A DNA stretch of 64,000 bases from Trichuris trichiura (taxonomy: Eukaryota; Nematoda; Enoplea; Trichinellida; Trichuridae): NCBI GenBank assembly GCA_037903355.1, contig JBAJFE010000023.1:496001-560000 (forward strand). The letters are read 5' to 3'. Both the position numbers and the translations under genes were made by a program. How positions within the stretch are numbered: the stretch's first letter is position 1; each line of letters starts with the position of its first letter. The notes below the pieces were generated by a model. That model was not told where the DNA came from. It did no database searches and saw nothing but the letters and a program-made list of their open reading frames with translations. Positions 10,603 to 21,903 of the stretch are shown piece after piece.

Positions 10603-10726
10603 AGCATACGTCGCCCACCAGCGCAGTCGGCGACGTATGCTCTACCGATACAATAAATTGTGAGCTGCTGCAACGCGTTGGATAGTTTAAAGTTTTAAAA
10701 TTCTATTAAAATGATTTTCAGGTACC
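10603..10726 (+). repeat. Hairpin/TTTTCAGGTAC family, copy 5
   Basis: Hairpin 10603-10641 has a perfect 13-bp stem (AGCATACGTCGCC / GGCGACGTATGCT) and loop CACCAGCGCAGTC. The 3' box at 10685-10725 is AGTTTAAAGTTTTAAA ... AATGATTTTCAGGTACC. Confidence 0.65.
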
Positions 10727-11779
10727 ATGTAAAGTAAAGTAATGCATTAACTTCGGACAACGAACTATCCCCTACGAGCATTCCTTCAATACCGTCCTTC
10801 CACTCCTCATCAGCTACGCTTATCTTCTACTTTCCATAAAAACTGTACTAATGACGAAGTTAAATTAAAAATAAAACATAGTTTTACGTTTTTTGTGGGA
10901 GAAAAATATGGCAACTTTATCAGCGCGACCGCTGGCTGTAATAGAATTGAACCGCGCGTTTTGTCGTGGTTCAATCTAGCGCAGTGTTTCTCAACCTTTT
11001 TAGAGCCAGGGCCCCCTTTCGCGACCTTCAACTTGCCTGGGCCCCCGTCATTCTCCCTAACGTAATTCTCCTGCTTCTGTTATCCTCAGGTGCGCCTACT
11101 GTGGTTACGTTGTTGTGAATTTGTACAAGTAGTTCAAACTTGAAAGAGCCGGCAGAATGTAGAATTGACTTCGCTGCCTACCGTATTTGCCAAAGAAAAA
11201 ACAGTTAAGCCGGCCATCTTTAAAAACCTTATTAACCTGCGGATCTTGTCAGCCGCAAGTAGGACCCCATGGTTTGCGCTGTGAAAGTTGAGTGTGCGAT
11301 CAATGGCTGGAAAACCTGGCGATGCGAAGTCGACGCTGAATTTCTTTTCTACACTAGAGCAAAATGGCTAGTAAGGAAGCCAGCCAGCTGCCATATACGG
11401 CGAATGCTCCTAGCGATATTCGAAGCCGTTAACGCCATAAATTCTTTATTTGGCACTGAAGGCGTTCTTTTCGTATTACTGGACTTAAGCCGGCTAACTG
11501 CAGATCAGGGAGCATTCAGAGTACAAGCGCGGCATTGGGTTTCCTCTTCCTTAATTTTTCGGGCTGTTAGCAATGGTAGCGCAAATTGTAAGTGAGGCTG
11601 CGATGTGTTCTCAGTGCTGCGCAACAATGAATCTAAATTCAATATTTCCTCGGAGCAAGACGACAGCCGCTTGATCTTACCTCACTTAGTGCGACGGTTG
11701 GGTCTGGTGCAATGCTAATAATTTATCCACGTCCGGCTCGATAGTGTCAGAAGTAATCTCAAGTCGCCTCGCCTGACTA

Positions 11780-13462
11780 TCTGTAAGCGGTTTCTTTTTT
11801 TCCGAGAAGGTCCGTTACCGCACTAAATCCGCGTTCAACCAAATAGGACGACGGAAAAGGGATAAGGAACTTCTTAGCTACGTTCCATAGCCTGGGATAC
11901 AGCTGTCTGATTTCCTGCTGCAGCCAGAAACTGGTATAGCCGCCCTTCATCTTGGGCTTCAGCTCCTCGTTGGCTTGCATCTCAATGAGCTCTTCCTGGT
12001 AAGCCACTTCAACCTCGGCGAGGCATGTAAACGGGTCCAAAACCCAGTCCGGTATCGTCATGGACAAAATATCTCTGTACCTTTCGCACATGTCCTCATG
12101 GAGCATGCTGAGATGGTCACAGAAGGAGCGTATGACATCGTCAGGGAGGCCGCCATTCTTCTTGACGTCGTCAAGGTTAGGGAACTGGCGGTACTCTCCG
12201 CGCCCCAGGTTTTGGCGGAAAATGGAAAGCTTGTCGATGAAAGCCTTTACAACCATCTTGGTCTTGATCAGATTCAGTTGATCCCCTTGCAACTGCAAAT
12301 TCATCTCGTTAAACTTTAAGTAGAGGTCCGACATGTAAGCTACGTCAGCTCTCGATTTCTCCACGTTGTCGCGTAATTCCGTATCCTCAGTTTTGAGAAA
12401 CTGTACGACGGTGTCAAAAAGGGCATAGAAGCGGCTCAAGCAGGCGCCCCTTGAAAGCCAGCGTACTTCTGTGTGAAGCAGGAGCCGGTTAAAATCTTCG
12501 TCATTTTCTTCGCATAGTTGGCTGAACAATCTCTCTCTCAAGGCACTGCTTTTAATTCTATTAACCGCAGTGATCACGTACTGCAGCGAACGGTGCAGTC
12601 TGTCACTGAGCCGCTTCGCCACTAGATGTTCCCGGTGGATTACGCAGTTCACAGCCAGCAAATCCGGTACCCTTTTTTTCAGGTACGAAAGGAACCCGCG
12701 GTGGCGTCCAAGCATTGACGGAGCTCCATCCATCGCGACAGCGATTACGTTCGTTAGTGGTATCTCCTTCTCTTTAAAAAAGTCTTCTGCAACACGAAAT
12801 ATATATTCTCCTCTAGTGTCAGTCAGCAGTTCTCTTGCGAAGAGTAACTCCTGAACTAACTTGCCTTCCTTGATGAACCTAATATAGGCCAGCAGCAGCG
12901 CTTCGTTATGTGGCAACATCGACTCATCCACCTGTAAAGAAAATTCCTCTGTTCTCAAGAGGTTCCAGAGCGTATTCTCCACATCAGCGCTCATTTCGTC
13001 AATACGTCGCTGCACCGTATTGTTGCTTAAGGGAATCTTTTTAATTATTTCAGTTGCAGGAATGCGCAACACAGTACGCAGCACTTCCGAAACAGCCGGC
13101 AGTATCAATTCTTCTCCGATGGCATGCGGTTTTCCCGATTTCGCGATTAAGAGATAGATGTTATAGGACGCGCGCAATCCGTCGGTGTTTCGTCTTGATG
13201 CGGATGAAAAAATTCCTGGCAATTTAGGTCGCTTTTGGAAGTTATCTTGAAGAGATTGGAAGTAAGAAAGGTCTTTATTGGCCTTGTCACCGTGCATCGT
13301 TTTCAGGTGTTTTACTAATTTTGAGGGCTTCATCAGTTCATTCGCAAAAGCCTTTTCCCAGATCAAGCAAAACGGTTGTTGCGGATTCGAGGGTGACGGT
13401 ATAAAACCGTGCCTTAGATATGCGACGTTATATTGCCTACACTTCTTTTTCGCTTCTGCCAT
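11780..13462 (-). pseudogene. hAT transposase (ZBED/SCAND3-type), C-terminal frameshift
   Basis: A long reading frame from the likely Met at 13462 (MAEAKKKCRQY) encodes a BED-like N-terminus (CLIWEKAFANELMKPSKL then HLKTMH), a split RNase-H fold with VDES (first Asp), MDGAPS (second Asp), CVIHRE and [10 protein letters not shown] (Glu and Trp), and the C-terminal hAT dimerisation motif [12 protein letters not shown]. The order matches SCAND3/ZBED5-like transposases, which cut and paste the element. The second zinc-ligand Cys expected in CxxC is Trp. Near 11800 a run of seven A, where eight would keep frame with copy 2, shifts the frame, and the protein ends early at KKETAYR. At least one more indel follows. 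It is therefore probably inactive. The 108-codon ORF on the other strand (11269-11595) is not supported. Confidence 0.88.
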
Positions 13463-14959
13463 ATGTAGAAATGTACGTCCGTTACTAACAAGTTCAGAGC
13501 CGAACAGTAGCACAGTGGTATTAAGAAATCAATTAACCAAGCGCCTCCTAAGCTCCCGCAGTAAGAACACAGGGGATTCCGTACCGGACGGCACTGTCCC
13601 TCTATGTCGGTCCTGGAAGCGAGAGCAGATCGCTTTCATGTGATCACCCCGCTCTTTTCTGATACTAGCAACGGACAAATAGACTTAAAATAAGTCTATG
13701 AGGCATGAGGCTGCGACAAGTTGTTCTTGTACTCGCGCGGCAGACAACGGAAAGCACGCGATAAAATTTTCTGCCCAGGCTTGCGGATATCCACTCTCTC
13801 CCCAGTGTTGTCGTGTTATTTTTGAGAAGGTAGGCTGGCTGACAAGATTCCGCACAATTTCAAGTTTGAAAATACTTCCGTTCACCAAGGTCTGATGGCA
13901 AACAATGCCCGCAGTTAAACGACGAATTCTCCGCCCCTGCCTGTTTTGTAGACATCAAACCAGTGAAGAGTGGGGGATACAAATGTTCAACTTAGTACTG
14001 CTTCAAACAAACCTACACCTCTCGTACTAGGTCTATTTTCGTTGCTATTTTTGCGAGCCGCCAGGCAATGCATAAGTCAGGAAGGCAGACGGTCGTGGGA
14101 TACTCCAACGGGTAAAGCAAACTGGGCTTGTATTCTCCTTTTTGCTGGTGAGCGCTACTGAACTTGTGGGTTTATCATTCGCTATTTAAACATACGCGTG
14201 GTTAAACATAAGCAAACTAATCCTTTCCTGGAGGAGTTGACGAACAACCGGCGGCTAATGCTAGTTCAAAGCCTAAGCATAGCAAAATGGGTGACGTCGT
14301 CGAGTGCTCTAACTTGGGTTAAGACTTCTGCGACGGACCCTTTCGGGCGTCTTGAAGCCTGAGACGCCGTGAGAGGCGTCGCGGAAACCTGCTAGGATTT
14401 ATGGAGCGCGTTCCGCAGAAAGCACCGCCTGTGGCTTAGTTTCTCTGGGAAATATGATCACAAGGAGCAGCACTGGGCGTTGCCGAAGTTCCGCAGGCGA
14501 TAAGCTTCAGGCTAAATACCTAGCGCGCGAAGTGCCTGTTAGCGGCCGAGAAAAAGACGTCCACTATAGTCACAAAGTTGTCACACTTCGTCGTTTAAGT
14601 ACCCGTAGTAAGCGAGCATATGACGTCTTGAGATCCCGTTAGTTTCTACACTGTGTGTAGAAATCAAACTGAGAAGTAGTGCTTATAAGATGTCCCCGTT
14701 AAGTGAAGAGCCACGGCAAGTGTTTCAGGCACGTAAAAGGTAATCAGTACAAGAATGTGATGTCCTGTGCCTTTCGCGTTGATGAGGGCTCGGGGGTTAA
14801 GCTACCGCGTTGGATGTTGGAGTGCATTAGTATTACGCGGGACGTAATTATAAAGACGGAACAGGAATGTAGAAACTAGGAGTCTCCGTGTAATGGAGCC
14901 GCGTCGCTGCCCACTTTCATATTTTGCTTTAGGCCTAGGTTGCTTAATGTCACATCAGC

Positions 14960-15250
14960 TACATGGCGGAGTCGTCGATGAGGACAAAATGCCAACGAGT
15001 GTTGACTTTCTTCGGTTCGTGCTTCGGCGCCCACAGGCTCCCAAAGACATGCGGCAGGATTGTGTGGAGGAGGACTGGAGATAAACCGGTTTTCGTTCTT
15101 CCACCTATGCTTAGGCCGCCCACATGCACTCTAGGGCAGAGCGAATACCCCCGCCGTGTAGCTCGGCTTCTCGGCTTGACTGTTGACACTTGTCGACATG
15201 CGCTGTCCTTTGATGAGTCCAGGTTCAATGCATATATAACGGCGAAATAG
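14960..15250 (+). pseudogene. Possible Tc1/mariner transposase fragment
   Basis: One plus-strand frame ends with LSFDESRFNAY, which resembles the Tc1/mariner signature around the second catalytic Asp (FSDESRF). It is preceded by RRVARLLGLTVDTCRHA, comparable to the region upstream of that motif. No continuation or terminal repeats were seen. It lies inside hAT copy 1, so it would be an older nested insertion. It could be coincidence. Confidence 0.3.
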
Positions 15251-15446
15251 GTTACGCTGCGAAGGAACATCCTCACTTTAGCGGGCAGGAAATGACTGCT
15301 CTTTTCGCCAGTCTCCTTGAGCTACCTAAACGGCAAGATCGCTCCAGTCCTGCGGGACTGACTGCCAGGGACCCCCTAAATCCCCAAGCCTTCCCAGGGC
15401 CCCCAAGGGGCCTCTGGGACCCCATTTGGGAATCACTGATCTAGCG

Positions 15447-15895
15447 GCTTATATGGGGAATTCAAAGAAGCGTGCTGACTGTAGTAGAATAAATGATAGT
15501 TAAGTTCGATTGACAAATTTTGACTGTTTCAACACTGCGTTGGTACTTGTCGCGTAGTCGCTGTTGAGCTTGCGCAAGCGGATGCCACAAGAGCCGCATT
15601 CGTATTATAAGTTTATTTCGCCATTAAATTGCTTTAGTAGGATTTCGAGCGAGTTGAATTTTGATTTTCAAGTTGACAAGTTATTAATGCAAGTTCTGTT
15701 TGTTGCAACGTTCGCTTGCATTGGTCGATTCCTTGGTATGGTTGGTATTTTGACTTTTCCCGTGTTGTATACCTGCAAATTTCAAAAGGTTCAAAGCGGT
15801 TGCCGCTTCAACGGTCACTTACTGTTTACCGTTGTTGGTTAGCGATTGGTTTGGTTGGCTGATAATGCGAACAAAATTTATTAGTTAAAACCCAT
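15447..15895. other. No gene recognised
   Basis: A 92-codon ORF at 15564-15842 has no domain or splice support. The 3' part (GCTTACTGTTTACCG-like) resembles the upstream flank of the hairpin family. Confidence 0.35.
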
Positions 15896-15896
15896 T

Positions 15897-16004
15897 TGCC
15901 ACCGACCGCTCCGCCGACCGGCAGAGGCTCTACTGAAACATCTTATTGCGTTTTTCTTACGTGGACTCCTGTAGCTTTAAACTTTAAAATGATGTTCAGG
16001 TATT
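15897..16004 (+). repeat. Hairpin/TTTTCAGGTAC family, copy 6 (degenerate)
   Basis: The sequence GCCACCGACCGCTCCGCCG at 15898 resembles the family loop, but the stem pairs poorly. The 3' box at 15974-16002 is CTTTAAACTTTAAAATGATG then TTCAGGTA. It is probably a decayed copy. Confidence 0.4.
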
Positions 16005-17000
16005 ATTCAGAACAATATCTCGTTTTACAGCGGTCTGTTTGTTGTTTTTTTGTCTTTTATTTTTTCTAACGCTTGCGATGATCACCGCTTTGCATGCTTT
16101 TAATGGCAATTAATTGCTGAAATTTTAAAAGTTCCACTCAGTATTTACCATAGACTTTACGAGTTTTTCAGCAGAAGTTGGATAGATTGCTTCAACGCTT
16201 GCATCTCTATGAAGTTTGCAATTTATTAATTATTAATAAATATTTTCGGTGCTTTTGAGATCACGTTGCCCTGTCCTTAGCGATATGTGGTTCTGAAAGC
16301 TCTGGGAATATTTATTGTTCCCGCTTTTTCTCGGATGGGTAATCGTCCACCCATTGTTAGGGCGTTTGCTTGGTTATTAAACCCAATAAAAAAGTACTAC
16401 AGTTGAGTATGACAGGTTTTGGGCCCATTGATTATGCACTGAGGCTTCAAGGTCGGTCAGTGCCCTGAATTTTTGTGCTTATACAATCAAAGCAATAGAA
16501 AATAAGCTATGGGTATCTAATCGTTCCGCCGAATGAAATTAGCGCGTTTACGCAAATTCGGGGCAGTTTTAATTTGTGCCTTCGTTCAAATGTGGTCACA
16601 TTTTTTTATTGTTCGCCTAATAGCTTTTCGTTGAAATGCGGAATTGGAATGCGCGCGGTAACTTGCAAAAAAATATGAATTTTGTAGCCGTATGCCAACA
16701 GTTTTGGATTTGATCGGTTTTATTCTTTATTAAAATTTCAACCGATCTACAAATGACTGTCAATGAATAAAGTTGGCGCGTTAAAATGTAGGGGATGACT
16801 TGCAGTTCACAGATGTTCTTAAGCTAAGGAATTTTTTTCTCGTTTTTCTTTTTTCATTGGACGGGCGCGAAAATATATTGCTGCTTTTACGCCATATTTC
16901 GGTGGAAATTTCAACTTATCCATTTATTTCTTTGCTGACCGTTGACATTTTACCAATTCTCTTTAACGTCAATTAGAGTATTATATTTCTGCCTCCGCTT
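16005..17000. other. Non-coding stretch with a Penelope-tail remnant near 16.3 kb
   Basis: CGTCCACCCATTGTTAGGGCG near 16350 resembles the CATCCGTTGGTAGGGCA segment at 7880 and 8860, suggesting an old Penelope tail. Nothing else is recognised. Confidence 0.35.
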
Positions 17001-17146
17001 ATGTGCTTTACCATTCATAGTTTCTATTCCACCTTGGCATTGCTTCACCTGCAATTCAAGCACGTCAGTTAAGCTTACTCAATCCTTTTGTCGCTTACCG
17101 TTACTGTCAATGATAACCACGAAATGGTCAGCTTACGAACAGAGAC

Positions 17147-17268
17147 GTGAGTCACCCACCGCTTCGGGTGGGTGACTCACGCTCTGCTAACGCAATCTGC
17201 TTTGCTGTGCCGTAGGCTGCTTTTGTCAGTTTAAAGTTTTTACTTGTAGTCAAAGTGATTTTCAGGTA
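17147..17268 (+). repeat. Hairpin/TTTTCAGGTAC family, copy 7
   Basis: Hairpin 17147-17180 has a perfect 14-bp stem (GTGAGTCACCCACC / GGTGGGTGACTCAC) and a loop starting GCTTCG. The 3' box at 17229-17267 is AGTTTAAAGTTTTTAC ... AGTGATTTTCAGGTACA. Confidence 0.65.
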
Positions 17269-17578
17269 CAGTTGCGAATAAACTAAAGCGTTGACATTGA
17301 TAAGACAACTACTTCTATTACAAGCGAGTATCTGTTGTATTCCGTTGAGCAGGCGCTTTACTTTTTACACAAAAATAACGACGTTGCCGCTTTTGATGTT
17401 TTCGAAACAGAATTTTCTCAGCCGCGCGTTGTTATTACGCGTACGTTATAAACAATAATAACACCGCGTGCTGCTTTCGTGAAATTGCAGCACTGACATT
17501 GAGAAAACGTTTTCTGAATGCTCCACGTGATTTTTAATTTCAATGAACGGTTGCTTCGCTTAAAGAGTTGAGTGTCCA

Positions 17579-19610
17579 CTATGTAGAAGAGGAGGCAATG
17601 CTACTTTCGAAAGACGGAGTGTCTTTTAACAGGCATGGGTTGCTTAATAGTTGATCTTCTGGTTCACGGATTTGGCCTGTTGTATGTATCTGTAAGTAAA
17701 CTTCAAAATGCCCAACCAACGAATGGATGAGCAAATTGTAAGAGAAACTACAGAACAAGGGTCTCGTGTCCCAGTCGGTGGGCGACTGATACACGAGATC
17801 CCCAAGGTTTATTTTAGAAAGATTCAGGTCTTGGGTTTCACTGGCGAAGGAGACTAACATATTTTGCAGAAAGTTTCGCGTCTTATCGGTCGGATCGTCT
17901 TTTATGGGACGGTAAACGGGGTTGCTCAGGAGTTCATTTATCTTTTGTATGTAGACGGTCCTGTCCAGTATAACAACCGTATTACCTTCATCAGCCTTTG
18001 TAATAAAAATGTCGGCTCTAGATTTAAGACTTTTAATGACCCTCCGTTCTGCACTGCTTAGGTTTGGGGCCAGACGATTGTTATTGTTGTTGCGTAATAC
18101 GAGGCTGGGAATGTAGCCTTTAATTTCGTTTCCTATTCTGGGATCAGTGTGGGCGAGGTTGTGTTCTGTAGAAGAAATTACACGTGGCCCTCATTATCCG
18201 CGGATTCTATACAACGCGGTTCGTCCGGCGTGAAATAGTGACGTCAATTTTTCACAAAAACATGCGCACCGCTGGCCGGCATTATAATTCCACTAGTGTC
18301 GTTGCATGCCTGTGCAGCAGTGTGATCATCTGCGCGTTCGCGAAAGACTTTCTCTGCCCACAGTGCTCTCTAACCGTGCACAATGCTAATGAGGACTTGT
18401 CGTTTTTCTGACTGTTCATTTTTGCTTCGTGCGCGTTGTCGAGGCCGCGCGCTGTGCGCAAAATATCAGTTTCCCTGCAGCGTGGTAGGTCTGAACTTTT
18501 GCGTCGTTTAACTGGTGTCGCATAAGAAGATGGCTTACAGAAGGCAAGTAAGCAGTTCCTCTAGGGCTAAGAGACAATGTAGCATCCTTACTCTTCATTA
18601 GAAAGTAAAAGTCCTTGATCTTTCGAAAAGCGGATTGTCACTTGCCTAGGTGAGCCGCAGGATCAGGAAAAATGAATCCAGCATTCGTATGATAAAACGG
18701 AAGGAAGCTGAGACTAGAGGAAACGTGTATTTTGACCCTTCATTGGCGAAAAGAGCTGCTGTAGTTCGTAACAAAGTCCTCGTGAAGGCCGAGAAAGCGC
18801 TAAGCATTTGGATAGAGGACATGTCGCGGAAGCATGTCCCTGTTGACGGGAAAGTTATTCGGGAGAAAACGCTGAACTTATACGAGCACTTCTCTGGCTC
18901 GATTGCAGAGAAAGAGAGAAAAAGGTTTACTGCTGGCAAAATACGTGAAGCGCTCCAACCTCAAGAACTTAAAGATCACTGGGAAAACGGCATGGGCTGA
19001 TTTCGTAGCTGCCTCGACGTTCCCGAAGAAATTCAAGGGGACAGGACGAATTGCGCAGCTAGAATATAAGCGATTTAGCCTTTTCCATAGGGTAGCCTAT
19101 ATAACGCGGAATTCAACTTTACGCGGTAAAATGCTCAAAGTGTTGGACGAATTGACAGCGGATATTAAGGGCCGCATGTATATCTAAAATCGGTGGGTTT
19201 TTGGGAGTGGGGACAAAATCTAAACCTCTACTTAGCACTGTTTTTTCAGTGTTGTTTAGGACAAGTGAACTGAGATTAACGACAGTTTTATCTGTATTAT
19301 TGAGTGAAGGAGGGCGTGCATGCTTACTGTTGAACCTACGGAACTCCCAGGAGCGGGAACAGTATAAAGACTGATAAAGTTTTTATCTAGATGAGTGGTT
19401 TGGTTTATTTTTACTAGAGAACTGGTATTTTTAATGTGCAGATTGAGTTCGGAGAAAAGGTCAGGTCTTACAGAATCAGAGAGGAGAGCTGAGGAGTTCT
19501 TAGATACACACCTTAAGTGGGCCAATGATTTCCTGTGGTCCCTGATGGTGGCTCTGAACAGGGAGAAGCAGGTGGATTTTAATAAATTATTCGTTCGTCG
19601 ACTGTAAGCG
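17579..19610 (-). mobile_element. Penelope-like retroelement copy 3, interrupted
   Basis: The minus strand encodes the conserved N-terminal segment of Penelope ORFs (VVNLSS, then GLDFVPTPKNPP, at 19.2-19.35 kb) and reverse-transcriptase fingers (ITKADEGNTVVILDRTVYI at 17.93-18.0 kb). These are split by a Tigger-derived element at 18181-19178. At about 17.8 kb the RT sequence stops and joins a foldback tail (17607-17757) shared with 8754-8905. It contains a hairpin with arms GGGTCTCGTGT and ACACGAGATCCC near 17758-17803. The catalytic YVDD-type motif and the GIY-YIG endonuclease are missing, so the copy is truncated and dead. Confidence 0.75.
18181..19178 (+). mobile_element. Internally deleted Tigger/pogo element nested in a Penelope copy
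   Basis: The 5' end GGCCCTCATTATCCGCGG and the decayed inverse at 19150-19178 match the termini of the long Tigger copy at 58.8-61.5 kb. TA dinucleotides flank both sides. The left 800 bp is collinear with that copy (transposase N-terminus, RAKRQCSILTLH, ITGK..ADFVAASTFPKKFK) but has two internal stops. At about 19030 the sequence jumps to the far end of the element, so about 1.6 kb is missing. The junction lies at GAATTCAA-like sequence present on both sides. It is a non-autonomous deletion derivative. Confidence 0.8.
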
Positions 19611-19619
19611 TGGTTCCAC

Positions 19620-19805
19620 TCTAGATGGAAGCGTTTTTGCTACTATTGCTATTGTGTAAATGGAGTTCGGTGACAGCAGATGTGTTAGTATTCATCTTTA
19701 ATAGCCAAGAAAATGCGTAAACTTTTGTCTGCACGACTTCAAACTTTTCCTTGTTAATTTTATGCCTCTTGCGCCGTGAATTAATTCAAAGTCACGAGTA
19801 GCTTT
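19620..19805. other. No gene recognised
   Basis: A short flank between the Penelope remnant and the duplicated hairpin-family unit. No feature is seen. Confidence 0.35.
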
Positions 19806-19810
19806 GGCAT

Positions 19811-20352
19811 TAGCGCGCTGCCGCCTAGCATATGAGAAGTTCACTTTTTTTGTACAGTTTAATTTTTATTTTCTGATTATAGCATGCACGAAGTTGTACG
19901 ATCTAAGATGGCCGATACATGAGTCTTTGATAAAATAACCGGTTGACACGCTTGGTTTCGTAAAGTTCAGCTGTTGGCCTATCATTATGGTAATTTCTTT
20001 TGTTCGGCTTTTTAAGAACTGTCCGTTTTGGTTTGTTCGTTCAACTGTTTACGAATGCTTCACAATAACCTGCAATAGAAAGCAGCGCAACTATGATCAT
20101 TCAATGCCGAAGTATGGCTTACTTTTAAGCGCTTTTGTTTGCTCGAATGAAGCGAACATTGTTTTATTAGTACCATTCATAAGTGAGAGTCGCCATAAGT
20201 CGACCACTGCTTCCGTGGTCGACTTTGGCTCGACTGATTCGTTTCTATTCTGCTCCCGCTCAGCGTTAAAACAGTTTAAAGTTAGCGTGCGTGTGTGTGG
20301 TAAAAATGATTTTCAGGTTCGTTAATGGGGTGTGTTAAACCGCTGGCAAAAC
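19811..20352 (+). repeat. Hairpin/TTTTCAGGTAC family, copy 8 (long unit)
   Basis: About 540 bp closely matching 23510-24046, beginning TAGCGCGCTGCCGCCTAGCA and ending after GATTTTCAGGTTCG. Hairpin 20198-20224 (AGTCGACCAC/GTGGTCGACT) is extended by an outer stem (AGTCGCCA 20188-20195 with TGGCTCGACT 20226-20235, one bulge). The 3' box is at 20271-20320. The pair shows that the mobile or duplicated unit is much longer than the hairpin and box alone. Confidence 0.7.
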
Positions 20353-20359
20353 GTGTCCT

Positions 20360-20730
20360 TTTCCACATGATCTCCATGCTTACGAAATGAATCCAAACAT
20401 GCCTATCATTCCTAGAGACGCAAGGTTCCGACGCATATCATGTGATGTGTTCATTTGCTTTAGTCAAATCTGACCTGCAGTATCAACTTATCACTACTAT
20501 GTGTTTAAACTATCCCATCAAACCGTGCGCTCTCGCCCAAGAATATTGACAACATTTTAAAGTATGAGCTTAACTATGGGTGACAGTCGTGCGCCCACGA
20601 AAGTGACGCTATAGTTTTCAGAGCTTTGTTCTCTTTCTTCAGCAGTATTATAGCGACGTTGTGAACTTTCAGTGAGTCGTTTGACTTTCCAAGCCACTGT
20701 TACGTAAATTTTCCGTTCGTGGTGTTTCAG
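20360..20730. other. Probable upstream region of the H2B variant gene
   Basis: No coding feature is seen. An acceptor-like GGTGTTTCAG ends at about 20730, a few bases before the H2B start codon. It might be a splice or trans-splice acceptor, but this cannot be shown here. Confidence 0.3.
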
Positions 20731-20741
20731 AGTTAAGAACA

Positions 20742-21122
20742 ATGCCCGGTGAATGTTCAGCAAAATCACCGGATAAGGCGGGGACTTCCGGCCAGGCCGG
20801 TAGAAGGTTAAGGCGCAAAAGAACAAGCCGGTCCCGCCGGATGGCCTTTAATCGATACGTACACAAGATTTTAAAGCAAGTTCACCCGACGCTTAGTATA
20901 ACCAGCGAGGCTATGTCCGATATGAATAGCATTCTTTATGATGTTCTTGATCGCATTAGCAATGAGGCTTCACGCCTTGTCTGTCACAGAAAGGGTCGCT
21001 TAATGGATCATCAAGACATAGAAGCGATCGTGCGATCGGTTCTCCCCAGGGAACTGCGCAACGATGCCATTAGAGAGGGTAAAAGAGCTGTGGCGAGGTA
21101 TAATAAGGCGAAGGCGAAGTAG
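20742..21122 (+). CDS. Divergent histone H2B variant
   Basis: An intronless ORF of 126 residues, the usual H2B size. A basic tail of about 33 residues (RRLRRKRTSRSRR) precedes a complete histone fold: RYVHKILKQVHP (alpha 1), AMSDMNSILYDVLDRISNEA (alpha 2), DIEAIVRSVLP (alpha 3), ELRNDAIREGKRAV (alpha C). Identity to ordinary H2B is obvious but low for so conserved a protein. The usual PDTGISSKAMGIMNSF-type stretch reads PTLSITSEAMSDMNS. In canonical H2B the monoubiquitinated lysine lies in AVTKY. Here the segment is AVARY, with Arg119 at that position. H2B pairs with H2A in the nucleosome. A tissue-specific (for example sperm) variant is possible but is inference. No other histone genes are nearby. 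Confidence 0.9.
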   Translation: MPGECSAKSPDKAGTSGQAGRRLRRKRTSRSRRMAFNRYVHKILKQVHPTLSITSEAMSDMNSILYDVLDRISNEASRLVCHRKGRLMDHQDIEAIVRSVLPRELRNDAIREGKRAVARYNKAKAK

Positions 21123-21129
21123 TGTTTGT

Positions 21130-21895
21130 TCGTGTCATTCTTTAATTATATGTATTCCATTATTCTCCGCCAATTCATTTCGTTCGTACGAATTTACGCG
21201 CCGTCATGGTATGGTAGAAATAAATTTGTTCTGCATGGCGTGCAAATAAGGTGGTCAAGGAAGGGCCGTTCAGCAGCAGGCATTTCGACGCGCGCCGTTT
21301 TGCCATATGTGCATAGTTGGTTTGTACTCTGTTGGATAGAGTCAGCCCATTGATTCAAGCAATTGATTACTTTGTCGTAAGCGAGCCGGTTGGCCTTTCG
21401 TGACCTCAGACAGTGACTGCATGCCTAAGCTCTAAACATTTCGGTTAATTTTAGGCTTTATAAAAAAGAAGTTTATGATTTTTCCGTCAGAACTTGAGAA
21501 ATTGCAAGAAAAACTCGCGCGGCTTTTGCGAAATTACTTTTGCGCCTATGTCGCGTCAGTTGAAGTGAGCATTTACGCGTAACGCTATGTTCAACATTTT
21601 ATTTCTCGCAACATCAACATATTGTGTTTTTTTTTCAAAAATAATTGTCATCTTCGGCGATTTCACTGTAAATCTTGGAAAATGGCACTTTTATTTTTTA
21701 ATCAGTTTTGTTTCTGTTTCAATAAACCATCGCTGCATTTTGCTTGTTCAATAGAATTGCCTAAATGAAAAATGGCAGCTTGGCTGCTGCTATTGTTTCA
21801 TAGGAACTGAAACGAAAAAATTAAATGATTTCACGCTGTAGAACATTGCTCACCTTCAGTATCTTTTGCCTGAATTCAATATACATAAAATTGCG
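21130..21895. other. Downstream region of H2B; no gene
   Basis: No coding feature is seen. AATAAA-type signals occur (for example near 21722). I did not find a convincing replication-dependent histone 3' stem-loop immediately after the stop. Confidence 0.35.
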
Positions 21896-21903
21896 CGTAG
21901 CGC

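Larger units (their letters stand above)
10982..15438 (-). mobile_element. hAT DNA transposon copy 1
   Basis: The left end CAGTGTTTCTCAACC and right end GGGAATCACTG form hAT-type terminal repeats. They are flanked by a perfect 8-bp target duplication ATCTAGCG (10974-10981 and 15439-15446), the hAT hallmark. Total length is 4457 bp. A G/C-rich subterminal zone of the CAGGGCCCCC type lies inside both ends. It carries one transposase gene on the minus strand. The rest (13.5-15.3 kb) has no clear gene apart from a possible Tc1/mariner remnant. Confidence 0.92.

Noticed and set aside
10810..11031. Minus-strand ORF spanning the left hAT terminus
   Set aside because: It crosses the transposon border and its target duplication, so it is not an ancestral gene.
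11975..12319. Plus-strand ORFs antisense to the hAT transposase
   Set aside because: Shadow frames of the minus-strand transposase gene; the same applies to 12060-12854 and 32766-34093.
19395..19607. Plus-strand ORF at the Penelope 5' region
   Set aside because: The minus strand carries the conserved Penelope motifs, so this is a shadow frame.
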